A DNA stretch of 64,000 nucleotides from Siderastrea radians. Lineage: Eukaryota > Cnidaria > Anthozoa > Scleractinia > Rhizangiidae. A program made the translations under genes and the position numbers. Location of the stretch: positions 53,299,841-53,363,840 of the forward strand of contig OZ024890.1 in the NCBI GenBank assembly GCA_964017195.1. The letters are read 5' to 3'. Of the stretch, positions 46,540-57,886 are shown piece by piece; position 1 is the first letter of the stretch, and each line of letters opens with the position of its first letter. The notes below the pieces were generated by a model. It was not told the origin of the DNA. It worked only from the letters and a program-made list of their open reading frames with translations, and did no database searches.

Positions 46540-47965
46540 GAGTGTAGTCCTGAGAAGGACTGTTTGAGGTGACATTGACTGACGTTTCGACAACCTGAGC
46601 GGAAGTCATCATCAGAGTCAAGTGAACTGTGAATCGTCAGTAGATGTTATAAGTCTCTGGTCGTTGTCCTGATTGGTCGACGATCTCGTGATGTTATTGG
46701 TCGTCTGTCAGTTAAGCCGTGATGTTATTGGCTGTGAAGACTGTAAACGTGATTGGTGCGTTTCGATCCGTCTTTTGTTAGTCAAATGTCCGTTGGTCTA
46801 TTGTTAGTCAAATAAGTCAGTTTGTCTATTGTTTGTCTGTCTTGTTATTGTCGGCAATCAGTCGTTTGTAAGGTGCAGGTAGCTGTTGGCAACGGTTCAG
46901 TGGTGTTTGTTCTAAGTTAGTAAACCAGCTTTCCAGAGTGATTCGTTGATAGTAGTCCGTACTGTAGGTAACGCATTCAGCAGAGTCCCAGTTGATTCTG
47001 TGGTTTGTTTTTAAATGATGCTCAGCAATGTGATTGTTGATATCACCATTTCTAGTCGCTCGTTTGTGTTCAGTCAGTCGGACGTTCAGATTTCTGCCGG
47101 TCTCACCAATATAAGTGGCCTGGCAGTTGCAGCATTTGATTTTATAAACTGCTCCCCGTCTGTCGCTCGGTTCGTCTTTGTCTTTAACGTTCGTCAGTAG
47201 CTGTCGTAAAGTAGTGATAGGTTTGTGAGCAACGCGGATGTTGTAGGGTTGTAGGATTCGTGCGATAGTTTCAAAAGTCCCTTTGATGTAAGGTATGGTT
47301 GCAGTAGTGACAGTTGTCGCGTTAGTGTTCGTAGCGTTTGGTTCGGAGTTTCTGTAAGTGTTGTGTCTAATAAAGTCCCGGTTGTAATTGTTCTTGTTGA
47401 AAACGTTGTCTAAGTACTTGTTTTCGTCCGTTAAGCTGTCAGGTGAGTCACAAACTAGTTGCGCGCGTCTTGTCAGAGTCCGTATAGTCGTAGCTTTGTG
47501 AGAAGTTGGGTTGTAAGATGATTGGTCGAGTAGTCTGTCAGTATGTGTCGGTTTTCTGTAAATTGTCGTCCGTAGTTCGTTATTGTCGCGGGTAACTAAG
47601 CAGTCTAGAAAAGGTATTTTACCATTTTCCTCGATCTCCTTAGTAAACTGTATGTCGGCGTTTTGTCCGTTGAGGTGTTTGTGAAAATCGTCGATTTCGT
47701 CTTTGTGTACGGCTGTAAAGGTATCGTCAACGTAACGTAGCCAGAGTGGTAGTGTTCGTTTGTAAGTTGCGAGGGCTAGTTCCTCGATGTTTTGCATAAC
47801 GATTTCTGCAACAACAACGGAAACTGGTGAGCCCATAGCTGTTCCTTGCAACTGTTTGTAGTGCTTGTAGTGCTTGCCGTTGTAGTGCTTGCCGTTGTTT
47901 TCAGATTCTTAAAATGAAAAAATTCACGTGCAACACCAATGTCGAAAACAAAAATTCTTGCCACA
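46540..47965 (-). mobile_element. Penelope-like retroelement, 5'-truncated
   Basis: The coding part (46,826-47,909) is followed on its 3' side by a non-coding tail with tgacgtttcgac and agtcatcatcagagtcaag near 46,580-46,620. Upstream of about 47,965 the RT domain is missing and the frame is lost, as expected for incomplete reverse transcription. Ends are approximate. Confidence 0.8.
46826..47909 (-). CDS. Penelope-like RT (C-terminal half) plus GIY-YIG endonuclease
   Basis: About 360 open codons from the upstream stop at 47,909. No ATG opens the frame, which is expected in a truncated element. RT motifs: LQGTAMGSPVS, then WLRYVDDTF, the catalytic YVDD with both aspartates, then IPFLDCLVTR and IYRKPTHTDRLL. 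The C-terminal third holds a GIY-YIG domain: AVYKIKCCNCQATYIGETGR and LNVRLTEHKRA with the expected Arg and His region, and TLESWF near the end. RT palm followed by GIY-YIG is the signature of endonuclease-bearing Penelope-like elements. The N-terminus carries a short local expansion of the NGKHY motif (NNGKHYNGKHYKHYKQLQ). Fingers and RT motifs 1-4 are absent, so the protein should not be active. Its stop is intact. Confidence 0.88.
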
Positions 47966-48430
47966 TACAGTGAGCGGAAAAATTCCTATAAATAACACAA
48001 GTAACGTTATTTGTTACAGACTGATGAAAGATTTTTTAATATAAAAGTTAGCATATATATAGCTAGCGCAAAAAGTGAATTAAATTTACAGCAATTAAAA
48101 AGCTTTTATATGCTCCTCAAAATGCTAGAAATCCCATTTCCGAGGACTAAACGTTCAAAATATTCCGAGGGAACATGCCCCTGGACTCCTCTATACACTC
48201 CCGCCTTCGCCAGGCGTTTTTTTTTTTGAAACCCTTTCCTAGATCTACACCAGGGCTGTGGGGCCCATTTCTTTCATAGGTTCCATACTAAAAAAATCGT
48301 AAATGGAGCCTGATTCAGAGTTATTTTCCAGTTGGAAAACCTTGAAAAGAACTAACGTGTATTCAACACATTTTTTCTTTTCTTGTTTTTTTGTCTTTGT
48401 AACATTGCGCTTTTCTGTTAATTCAGGCTC
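47966..48430. other. Gene-free flank
   Basis: No gene or clear repeat. The duplication shared with 61,880 begins near 48,430 at atccgtgtgcaatacagagg. Confidence 0.35.
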
Positions 48431-50450
48431 AATATCCGTGTGCAATACAGAGGAAGGCTTGGTTTACATATCGTAGTTGAATCTAGTGATTACAAATGCC
48501 GTGGGATAAGAGAGAAAAACAGGCTACTAGCGATGTGAAGAAGGAGAATGCGATCTATTTTTTCACTAGTGCAAGAGAGGATCTCTTGCAAGTGATAAAC
48601 GTTTTCATGGTTTTAAGTTTCGTTTCTAGTCGCCGAAGAAACTACCGTAATAGATATAACTAAAGAAATGACGTGAATTGTTTGAGCAAAACAAATTGTC
48701 CGCAATCAGTAAATTGCCTTTCCATATGTTCTTTTATCAATTTCCAAAGTTAATGATGAGCTCAAACTAATGATAAAAGGTTTATTAAATGGTCGTATTT
48801 GTTTTTCAACGCGAATTATCCGTCTTTTAAGGCGAATTATTCGTCTTTCAAGACAAATACTGCCATTCTAAAATGAGACTCCTGTTTCGCAATTTCGTAG
48901 CCGAAGTCATTGATCACCGCAACTTCTTGAAATAGTGATTGACCCATCCATTTGCTCGCCTTTATATGGTCGTTATATACTTCAATTGATTCCGTTTCAG
49001 TGCGTGTGAACATACGGCAACTCAGGTTGTTTCCCATCAACCACCGCGGACCTGTCTACACAGTTAAAGAGGTTTTAGAAGGTGAAACGGAAGAGTTTAG
49101 AACACTACAGCGCTTCATCTTCAAAGACTGCGGTAAGGATATATGCAAAGCAGCACGCTAAAAAAAATTAAAGTGTTTTTGGATCAGGAAGCCCGGAAAT
49201 TCCTGGTACAAACAAATGAGTATTTTACAATAAACTGTGTAGAGTGACTTTCGACACACACCTCACATGAATTTTCTTCAAGTATAATTTGTTTCACGTT
49301 GAACATTGACTGACGAGAGAAAACCTTGCTCCGTGGCCCTTGACCAATGAAGTACTTTCTTGGTCTTTCGTTTCAGCTTTTAGACGATATGGTAAACGGT
49401 ACAGTCCTCTTAAAGACGGCGAGGGAAGTTCCAAGCATATGATGTGCCACAGCAAAAGCAGAATGAATAAGGAAGAGACAACTATGGTGACTGCTATTTC
49501 TGTTGGAGTAGTACGACGAGACAGGAGATGTGAGTAAAACGTTCACTAACCCTGCCTTGTAGTAAAACTAGATCAGAAAGGTGTAAAAAACCGGCAATAA
49601 AGTGAACTAGATGGAAGTAGCGACGACTTTGAAAGCGCGTATGAGCCTGCAAACATCATTCGCCGAGCTCTGGAAGATTTGTTTTCAAACGTAGGGGAAA
49701 ATGTTAAGGATTCTGAGTCGAGTGAAGGATTTGCAAAGTTGTGAGGAGACTACGTACAGTGGAAAGAAAGGCAGTTCGGGAGCAGAGGAGAGTAATAGTG
49801 ATAAAAAGGAAGAAGAGATATCTGCATCTGAAGACTGCTTAAGGGAGAGAAATGGAGAAAAGAAATCAGCTAAAGTCGAAAAGTTCTCCAAGTCTATAAA
49901 CAAACGCGTCGAGAACATGACAGAAATGATCAAATTAATGTTCGATCCGTGCATTGAAAAGAGAGAACCGGACGGCAATGATAGTTGCTGCAGCTTTCTC
50001 GATCGCAAGATGAAGAAGAAAATATATGAAGAGAGCTTGAAGCCGTCTTGTTCATTTCATGAGGATACTATGCATAAGAAATTTCGAGAGCAAGGTGTTC
50101 CATATTCGAGCGATTTGAGTAAGGACACCCTCAAAGCATGTGATCTGACAGCAGAAGGCTTCACAAGTGAAGTGAAAGATTCGTCAGAACAGCAGAAAGA
50201 AGAGGAAAAGAATGCTTGTGAAGGATGGCTGCAGGTGTGTGAGGCACGCGTGGGCCCCGCACCCCGGATGTTAGCGCTTCCAGCACCCCCTGCTCTCCCA
50301 CAGTGTTCATTGTGGACTAAGTCTGTCAACGCATGGGACTATTCTAAGATTGTGCTTGGGGGAGGGGCCACAGTTTTAGCGTTGTTCGCCGTGTACAGAT
50401 GCATCAGGTAAGAGGAGATTCCAGCTCTAATTGAACTGGAATTAATGATT
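48430..50450 (+). repeat. ~2-kb segmental duplication, copy A
   Basis: Direct copy of 61,880-63,920 (offset about 13.45 kb) with frequent substitutions and indels. It includes the exons of the unrecognised gene described below. The match begins at atccgtgtgcaatacagagg and ends at gaattaatgattt. Confidence 0.85.
49001..50407 (+). CDS. Unrecognised multi-exon gene with C-terminal membrane segment, copy A
   Basis: Exon B 49,001-49,132 sits between ccgtttcag and GTAAGG and reads RVNIRQLRLFPINHRGPVYT and onward to FIFKDCG. Exon C starts at 49,377 after ttcag in a matching phase (AFRRYGKRYSPLKDGEG). It is open to a TGAG-TAA near 49,536, where a GTGAGT donor-like site also occurs. A long open stretch, 49,701-50,407, encodes about 235 residues: a Lys/Glu/Ser-rich region, NKRVENMTEMIKLMFDPCIE, a Pro-rich stretch, then WDYSKIVLGGGATVLALFAV, a hydrophobic single membrane segment, and YRCIR just before GTAAGA. 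That donor is conserved in copy B, implying a further exon. Exon C cannot be joined in frame to the long ORF by any signal I can see, so the model is incomplete or the copy is partly decayed. I recognise no family. Confidence 0.45.
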
Positions 50451-50754
50451 TGGAATACAAGAAAAGTAAAATATACTCTACATCGTTATGTAAGTGTGAC
50501 GAATGATGTTCGAAAATTAGTGTACAAGATAGCTGGCCAAACGAACTTGAAACAATTTGAAAATTCGAAAAGTTTTTACATGGAAGAATAAGATGGTACT
50601 AGAATCTGTTTTAATTTACGTTTTTTCAGGCACTGATCTACGCATCTACGATCTAAGTTGAGCTATATAACCCCAAACGTACATTATGCGCATGCGTACA
50701 AAGAATTTGTTCCAATTCCCATCTACCAAAACAAACAAAGCTGACATTAAGTAT

Positions 50755-50922
50755 TTTTAATTCTCTTTCTACATATTTTTAATATCTACTCATTATCATT
50801 ATTTTATATAGCTTTAAGTATTTTAAATTCTCTTTATAAATATTTTTAATATCTGACTATCATAAATATTTTATATAGCTCTAAGTATTATAAATTTTCT
50901 TTCTACATATTTTTAATATCTA
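50755..50922. repeat. ~67-bp tandem repeat, about 2.5 units
   Basis: The unit contains ctacatatttttaatatct and attttatatagctctaagta, and repeats at 50,755, 50,821 and 50,888 with the last unit partial. It abuts the LINE-like 3' end. Confidence 0.8.
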
Positions 50923-50924
50923 TT

Positions 50925-51008
50925 AATTGTGTCCCCAAATTAGTATGGGATTTTCCCAGGCTATGTGGCCTTGACACATTAATAAAGTTTATCATCATCA
51001 TCATCATC
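50925..51008 (+). mobile_element. LINE 3' end with (ATC)n tail
   Basis: gtgtccccaaattagtatgg ... acattaataaagtttatcatc(atc)n. The gtgtcccca and ttaataaagtt motifs also occur, on the minus strand, in the LINE tail at 11,389-11,765, so the two are probably related families. The coding part was not identified. Confidence 0.5.
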
Positions 51009-51009
51009 A

Positions 51010-51690
51010 AATATTTCCTAGACCGAACATCATAAATATCAGATAACCCACGAATTATTGACAAGAACTCGCTTCCGCTTACGTGTAAACCAGGTTTGTG
51101 CTAACGATTCGTTTTCTAACGAAGTCTACCACAAGGAAGCCAGCTACTTCTATTTGATATATAATATCAAATATGTCGTGTGGCTTTAGTAGCGGAAATT
51201 TCCGTGCGTTCAAATCTGCATTTTTGTTCCGGACCCGACAACTAGCCTTTCGGTAAAATTCGACAGTCATCGGGAATGCCGAACATGGTCCACCCAACCA
51301 ACCAAACAACCAACCAAAGAACTAAAAAGGTACACAATTTGTGTTAAATAATAAACTTGTAAACGGCGCCCCATTAGAATACTATTGTCTGTTTTGTTGC
51401 TGTTGTTGTTGTGTATTAATTTGTTTTGCTTTTCCCGCAGTGATGTTCTTTTAATTTGTGGACTTTTGTTTTCTCGCCGTGTGCGTTCGAGAGCCTTTAC
51501 GCGTTAGCTCTTGCAGGAAGTTTCGGTCCTGTTTTTATCCTGTTTTTAAAGTAGCTCATTCCATATGTAGCGCGTATTCGGTGTAGTTAGGAAACCTCAT
51601 TCCAAATTTGTCTCCGTAAATCCATGCGACGCTACACTTCAGTACTAACATTTCATTTGATTATAAAAATCTTATTTAAATTAGCATCAA
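51010..51690. other. Gene-free region
   Basis: No gene or recognised repeat; contains a short (ccaac)n-like stretch near 51,290. Confidence 0.3.
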
Positions 51691-51782
51691 GCGCGGAAAA
51701 ACGCCTGCAAGCAAACTATGACGGGCTTTTGTTTACTTCTGATTGGCTGAGAAAGTCGTACGAAATTCTTTCACCAATGAAG

Positions 51783-52691
51783 CAGTTTATTCACACAATT
51801 CATAAAAATACATAAATTGTAAATACAAAAAATATAAAGTACTAAGAATGATTGAAGCGCAAATAGTAGAAGGTAATCGAGGCGGGCGGAGCTAGAAAGG
51901 TACAGTAGTCACAATTACGCAAGGATAATTAAACAATCACAATTATTATTCCATTCTTGCCCCATTTTACCATATAAGGTCAAGAGAACGCGCAAAATAT
52001 GCCACGGTATTACACAGTAAAATTGTGAATTGCACTGCAAAATCCAGGTTTCACCGGTTTTCTGGCCGAAGGACTGAAAAAAACCAAATTTTGACGTGTT
52101 TTTTCCAAGTGGAATAATAAACCTCTTATTCGATGGTTTAACATATAATACTTGCGGACATTTTGCTCATTGCAAAATACTACGCAACTCGCAAAATATC
52201 GGCGCGTATTATATGTTAAACCCTCGAATAAGATATATTTACAATTACAATTACAATTAAATAATGATACCAAATACTAAATAGCTATATACATTAATTG
52301 GCAACTTTTAGGAATTTGCATTCAAGAATTACACGAATTACAGAAAACAAATTAATAGAGGAGAGGAAGAAAGGATACGAAACATAGGAAATTAAATTGA
52401 TCAGTTATACTACTTTCAATTTTCTGCAACGCTTAAACATAATCATCCTCAGCCTCCAGTATCGAAAGCAACATATTTTGAATATGCTTTTAAAAAGCAC
52501 TCTTGAGGAGTTGACGAAATTTATCGTGGAGGGCCGGAGTTCCAAAGTTAAGCTCCAAATCTGGCAAAACACCCTTGAGTTTGACTCAGTTTTAAGGTTA
52601 TGATTTAAAAGTTACAGAGGAAGAGAACCTGCTCTTATGCATATGCTTTTCTTTAGCTTTGGTGAAGAGATCACTGATGCTAGGCGGTACA
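51783..52691 (-). mobile_element. Insertion in GPCR spacer, probably a decayed LINE fragment
   Basis: The minus strand near 52,580-52,480 reads like the tail of a non-LTR reverse transcriptase, with LWNSGPP then ISSTPQECFLKAYSK, broken by stops. A (ttacaa)n stretch lies at about 52,240-52,260. A separate 109-bp hairpin at 52,124-52,232 (cttattcgatggtttaacat and its complement) is nested inside. The LINE assignment is tentative. Confidence 0.4.
52124..52232. mobile_element. Hairpin MITE (27-bp inverted ends)
   Basis: cttattcgatggtttaacat at the left and atgttaaaccctcgaataag at the right pair with one mismatch, and the pairing continues through ataatac / gtattat. Confidence 0.7.
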
Positions 52692-52816
52692 GTCAATCAC
52701 ATAGCGTAGTGAAGCAATACTACAAAGCAAACGCACATAACTCAATTCGACAGTCAATTGCAAACCGGTCTATATATCCACCCTGTTCTCTACAATGCGG
52801 ATCTCAGGTACCGTAC

Positions 52817-53758
52817 TCACTTTGTCCTAGCCACTTCGTGCCGCATGCATGTAAAGCAATGCAAGAAATATCTTTTGTATTCCTTGCGGATCTCACTCAA
52901 GAGCCCTTGAACGATCGGATTTACACACGCGTGAAGGCAATCGAGAATATCTGAGAATTTAAAGATCACTATTGCGACTTTTAACCCCTGTTGGCCTCCA
53001 AAGTCAAGTAAAAGCCAAGCGATTTGACCAGGAAGCAAACAAATAGTGAACAGGATCACAATCATGGCGAGCGTCTTGATGGCTTCCACGTTCTCTCTCC
53101 TTCTCCTCTGTTCCTTTTTCTTCTTTACTTCAGATAAAGAGCTCTGAAGGGCTGTAGAGCGCCATAGGTAGATCCCAACTCTAATATATGCCACGGAGAT
53201 GATAAACAACGGCAACAAAAACTGCAGTATAGAGAGAGCGAGTGTGTAGGCTTTACGGTGATTCAAGGAAGGCCAGTTCTCGTAGCAGACTCCGTCTTCA
53301 ACTTTTGCAACGATTGATAGCGGCAGCATTATTATGAAGGAGGAAATCCAGATGAAGGCGATCCAAATGTGAGCACTGCACTTCTTCATTTTGGGTTTGA
53401 AAGGGTTTGTGATGTACTTGCAGCGGACAACAGCCATAGACGTGATTGTGAAGATGCTTACGAAATAGAAGATTGTCAGCAGAGGTTGAATTAGTCGACA
53501 GTAATACAAGGTTTTATGAATCCCCTTCATGTGCTCGTAGATGAATATCGGCATGGAAAATATGACAAAGCTGAAATCAGAGATTCCAAGATTCAAGATA
53601 AAATGATCGTAAACCGATTTTTTGTGTCTCTTGCCTGCAAACACGACAATAACCAGACTGTTACCGCAAAAGCCGATGACAAGAGTAAAGATGTAGAAGC
53701 CAAGTTGAACATTTCTTTCCGTTGCACTCGGCAGCTCGATGTCGGTGATGTTCGACAT
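52817..53758 (-). CDS. Class A GPCR, copy 4 (shifted start)
   Basis: 313 residues if translation begins at ATG 53,758 (MSNITDIELPSATERN). In the other copies the start lies five codons earlier, in MLNNTM; here that codon reads ATA or ATT (KILNNTM), so the first N-glycosylation site is lost with it. The open frame extends upstream to 53,824 but without an ATG. Seven helices, GNSLVI, GISDF, Cys pair with VCYENWP, CLLPGQIAW and NPIVQ are all present. The DRY site again reads VRC. The ICL3 is slightly changed (KKKKEQRRRREN). The tail ends RHEVARTK. It is more diverged from copies 2 and 3 than these are from each other, and TM2 to TM3 resembles copy 1 (FIYEHMKGIHKTLYYCRLIQ). About 19 kb separates it from the main array. 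The leader and the acceptor near 54,018 are conserved. Confidence 0.85.
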   Translation of the reverse strand: MSNITDIELPSATERNVQLGFYIFTLVIGFCGNSLVIVVFAGKRHKKSVYDHFILNLGISDFSFVIFSMPIFIYEHMKGIHKTLYYCRLIQPLLTIFYFVSIFTITSMAVVRCKYITNPFKPKMKKCSAHIWIAFIWISSFIIMLPLSIVAKVEDGVCYENWPSLNHRKAYTLALSILQFLLPLFIISVAYIRVGIYLWRSTALQSSLSEVKKKKEQRRRRENVEAIKTLAMIVILFTICLLPGQIAWLLLDFGGQQGLKVAIVIFKFSDILDCLHACVNPIVQGLLSEIRKEYKRYFLHCFTCMRHEVARTK

Positions 53759-54485
53759 GGTGTTGTTCAATATTTTTTTTCTTAGCAAAAGGCCAGTGGT
53801 TCTTGTTCCAGCTCTCAGTTCCAAATTAAGACTTTCCGCCGGTATTTGCTACTTTAGGGCCTCAATTTATTTTTGCCTTGGCTGTGTACCACTTTACCAA
53901 GTATACAAACTCCCATAAACAAACCCGGTCGGGAATATTTCAGAAGTAAATTGTGTCATCTAAACCTGCAGCTGTTTCCAACTGTTTAGGTTGTGTGCCG
54001 TGGGTAATTCGCCGAACCTGCAAACGAAAAAAGCTTGTTACCAATCGGAGATGATACCGGGCGGACGCTTGGTTTTTAAGGACCTCAAGTTTAGTGCTCG
54101 AGGGCCCTGACCTTGGGGCGTGGAGAAAGTTAGATTGCAGCTTTTGTGGCAATGTATAATCAGTAGTATTGAGCTCGATTAAGCATCCAGGCGTCATCCA
54201 GGGGTGAAGAAATACGCATGGATTGGTGGCAATGGGACCAGTTTATGACAGCCCCCCACCCCCCCCCCCCAACTTTACCTTGCTGATACAAAGAAAACCG
54301 ACAGGAGGTAATACAGTATTGCAAGCATGAAATGTTGAGACTCGGAGAACCATTCATGAGATAGAAAGTATACGACCTTGGTCAACTCCGCTTTATGTTT
54401 TGGTGAAAGGAAGTCTTAAGAATCAGGAAGTTCAATTCTAAAGACGGAAGTGAACCCAGTAAGGCCTCTGATTGGTTATTAACGC
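53759..54485. repeat. Upstream leader and part of the U block of GPCR copy 4
   Basis: Matches 29,233-29,935 (unit 2) until gcctctgattggttatt near 54,484, where similarity to the array ends abruptly. No gene. Confidence 0.7.
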
Positions 54486-55171
54486 CACATGCACCATCAT
54501 ATAATAAGGAGGGACGCCTGGGGACGAAGCAGAGTCACTATTCTTGAGTCATAGACTGTTCTAACGGAAGTTTCGGTCACGTGACTTGAAAAAGACATGA
54601 CGGTCGAAGTCTCTAGTCGAAAATTTAGAACAGAAAGATATCTTATTTTCATCTTTTTCCTTGTTATATGACTCCTAATAAAAGCTTTATTATTTCACCT
54701 TTCATTCATGTCCATGTTTTAGCTGAAACGGTCAATTAACGAAAATAGGTTTCGTCGTGGTAAAATAATGTCAAAACATCTTTAAAAATGACCGATACCA
54801 ACTTAAAAGGTTAACCAACTTAAGGACGTTCGCGCTCATTGTTTGTGCGCATCCTTACTGCGCTCGTAATTCACGTCGCAATGTCATACCACGTCATGCA
54901 TCGAGCGCGCGCGCTTAGTAAGAAATATAGATAGATACAGTGGTGGTGGGTATTTTTGTATCTATAAACGTGCTTAACTCTGTTAAATGCACGGTGACCC
55001 CATTCTTTTCTTTCGATAAATCACATTCTTTACTGGTTCTCTGCATTTTGTCCAAAAACAAAAAAAATTCTGAACGTGAGAAGTTTTAATTTTATTGCTA
55101 TTTCTACTCAAATACGATCGAATTTTTCTTCGAATGTAGGTTTATAAGTATGTGTAATCATATGGTGACGA

Positions 55172-55302
55172 GTGAAATTAGGAAATAATTTCACTCGCGT
55201 TTTGTCAAAATTCTAATAATTTCCCTCGCCCATGTCGCCTGAAGGCTCGGGAAATTATTAGAATTTTGACAAAACGCAAGTGAAATTATTTCCTAATTTC
55301 AC
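55172..55302. repeat. 131-bp hairpin
   Basis: gtgaaattaggaaataattt at the left and aaattatttcctaatttcac at the right are inverted; pairing continues through gttttgtcaaaattctaata and its complement. It is nested in the TTAA element. Confidence 0.8.
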
Positions 55303-56002
55303 GAGTATACCATTTGATTACCTATTAATATCATGGGTGACAAATTACGCTCACAATCGTGGGTTTTTGACTTGTTTATCACATCGAGGCTCCAAGCATA
55401 GAAAAGTTTAAAGCATACAGTTTGGCTTAAGTTCACAGTCTTGTGGGAAGTTTTTAGCACGCTTTGACGATTTCGTGTATTTGTACCTGACAGCAAAATA
55501 CAACCGACTCCGAATTTTTACTAGAAAGTACAAAAACAACTCGCTAGGCTTAAGGTTACCCGCGTTTTATCCGGCAAATTCATTGAATTGAGCACCACCT
55601 TGCTCCATCGAGCAAGGCTTCACAAATGCTTTCAAAATACGCAAAGCAAACTTGTTTGTTTGAACGAAAGAAAACTTCGGAAACAAATTTGTATTTAAAA
55701 ACTGACCTTTATTCTATTCGAAGAAGTGTCCAAATCCACTGAATTACTTCTCTGAGTTCAACGTGAGTTCACGGTCAATCACGCGATCAGCAAACTGCCG
55801 GCTCGCCGTTCAAACATTTTCACTGTCACACTATCACAAATAATCTCTTCTTCATGCCTCGCAATTGGTTTCTGAGCAGTTCATTCAATTAAAACTTAAA
55901 ATTTACAGATTACCGATTGTCTTCAATGAATACTTCCAGAGTTGCTGAAGTTCTGCACAAAACATCTTCATCCTTAACCTCGACGCCATCTTGGCACTGA
56001 GC

Positions 56003-56475
56003 TACACCCTTTTTTTTTTATAAGGACGTCAATTTTTTTTTAGCTGAGGCTGAACAGGAACTGAATGTTCTTATTTTTTTTTTAGTGATTTCAGCCTGAA
56101 ACGTTCTTAATAGTGTTCTTAAGATTAACTGTATAGTATTTCAGTAAATCATAGTTCAGAAAAAAAGAGAACAAATAGGTCAACTTCTACTGACCAATTT
56201 CCGAAAAGTTGTACTTTTTTCAGGTGTTTGCTTTATTAAAAATGGAAGATGACTTACGACATCACAAAAATTCTAGCATTTGGAGCTCAACTAGGCTCTG
56301 ATGATTAGACTTTATTTTATTCTCAAATAGCTTATTCTACAACTGTGAAGACAAGATAAAGACGTTCTGAACAGAATCTCAGCCTGGGTATGTTCTTAGC
56401 ATGTTCTTAAAATTTTGGCCAACCCCAGCCTCGACGTTCTTATAAAAAAGGTTCTTATAAAGAAAAAAGAGTGTA
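56003..56475. mobile_element. Nested inverted-repeat element
   Basis: tacaccctttttttttataa and ttataaagaaaaaagagtgta are imperfect inverted ends. Several gttcttaa/gttcttat motifs lie inside. It is inserted in the TTAA element. Confidence 0.55.
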
Positions 56476-56926
56476 TAGGTCCGTTGCCTTAGCAATTTTG
56501 TAATTTCACATGTGAAATTATAAATTAACGCTGAAGTTTTGCGCCTAAATTAAGGAGTAATTTGTCACCCATGATATTAGACTTTTAATTATCCTTCGGT
56601 GAGGCTAATTTTAACTGAAGAAACGATATTACAAGCAAAAATGTACTGAATAGGCCTATTTAATTTGCGATGAAATGAACAAATAAGCATTGTCTAGAGT
56701 CCTCCACGTAACTTATTTTAATCCTTGTAGCAAAAAAGCCGATTTCGCCTTCAATAACCAAAACTTCTAAAAACACAGCATTTCCAACACGCTTTATTTC
56801 CGAAACGAGCACGGTTACCCCCAATTTTTTTACTTTTCTGACATGAGGTGGTCATTATCTTAGGACAGCAAAAGTTTGGAAAAAATCTGAACGAGGGAAG
56901 CTAGATTTGGGCGCGAACGTCCTTAA

Positions 56927-57886
56927 TAAGCATTCTGACAAAGAAAGTTATCAAAATTATCAAGTGCGAACATTCCCCATGTTAAAACATGTTCTGCAAC
57001 GTTATCATGCAAGAAATGTCACGTTACACCTACGAAGATTTTCGTTCGATCAGACAAGTCGTACATTTATTAATTTAGATATGTGTGATCGGGGTAAATT
57101 ATTATAAGATCAGAGAATAAAAGGGATTTAAAGTCTTTGCTGGGAGTCCTCTAAGGATAAACAGCCAACTGAATTGCTTGAGTCCACTGAAGAGGAACTC
57201 TTGCAGTGAAGTTAGCATCTCAAGCGGATGCAAAGAAACTCACACCTGATCGGGATTCGAAAATTTTTTCGACAACATTTTGACAAAGATACAATATTTT
57301 AAAACTAGTAAACTTGCTGTCCGTTGCATTCTTCTTTGACTAAAACGGTGAAATTGACTTTGAAACCCGTGCTTTTCTTTAAAGCGATATCTGACGAAAA
57401 AGCCAAAACCAGAAACATTTAAGCATAGAAAGTCGGTCAGCGCCTCCGAAAAACCACATTGAAATTCTATACAAATAAGAATATTTTGTCTGTTTTGTAT
57501 TTCTGTACATTTGAGAATTTTCGCTTGTTGTTGTTGTCAGCTGGCACATGTCAAGCAAGCTTTACAAACGGTATAAAAATTCAGAACTTCAAGATAGTTT
57601 CGACGTCATTCTTTTCGAAGACTTGACTTGCAGCATTTCTCCACTGTAGCCTGCGTGTAGATGCCTCCTATTTCCTTCCATAGGAGATGTCTGCACGCAG
57701 GCTACTCCACCGCTGCCCATCATTGCTATGAAGTCTTACCAGCCCCTCCCCTGTTACAAAGTGCATCGATCAACCACAATCAGGGTAGCGCATGCGCAAT
57801 TAACTATCTTTGTGACGTATCAAAAGAAATAATCATCATTTGAGCAACTGAGTGAACTTTGTTAAATTACAAGGTGACTTGACAAG
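56927..57886. other. Intergenic, upstream of small membrane-protein gene
   Basis: Holds a 60-bp hairpin at 57,646-57,705 (gtagcctgcgtgtagatg / ctgcacgcaggctac). No gene is recognised. The last 100 bp should include the promoter or 5' UTR of the gene at 57,887 (inference). Confidence 0.35.

Larger units (their letters stand above)
51690..52816. repeat. Downstream spacer of GPCR copy 4, split by an insertion
   Basis: 51,690-51,782 (cgcctgcaagcaaactatga through ttctttcaccaatgaa) and 52,692-52,816 (caatcacatagcgtagtgaa onward) are contiguous downstream of GPCR copies 1-3. Here about 910 bp separate them. Confidence 0.75.
54824..56922. mobile_element. 2.1-kb element flanked by TTAA
   Basis: Ends GGACGTTCGCGC and GCGCGAACGTCC are perfect 12-bp inverted repeats, and each is flanked by TTAA (54,820-54,823 and 56,923-56,926). 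TTAA duplication is characteristic of piggyBac-type elements. A second inverted pair lies further in (atcatgggtgacaaattac near 55,331, inverted near 56,556). Nested inside are a long hairpin (55,172-55,302) and a further inverted-repeat element (56,003-56,475). No transposase ORF, so non-autonomous. Confidence 0.75.
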
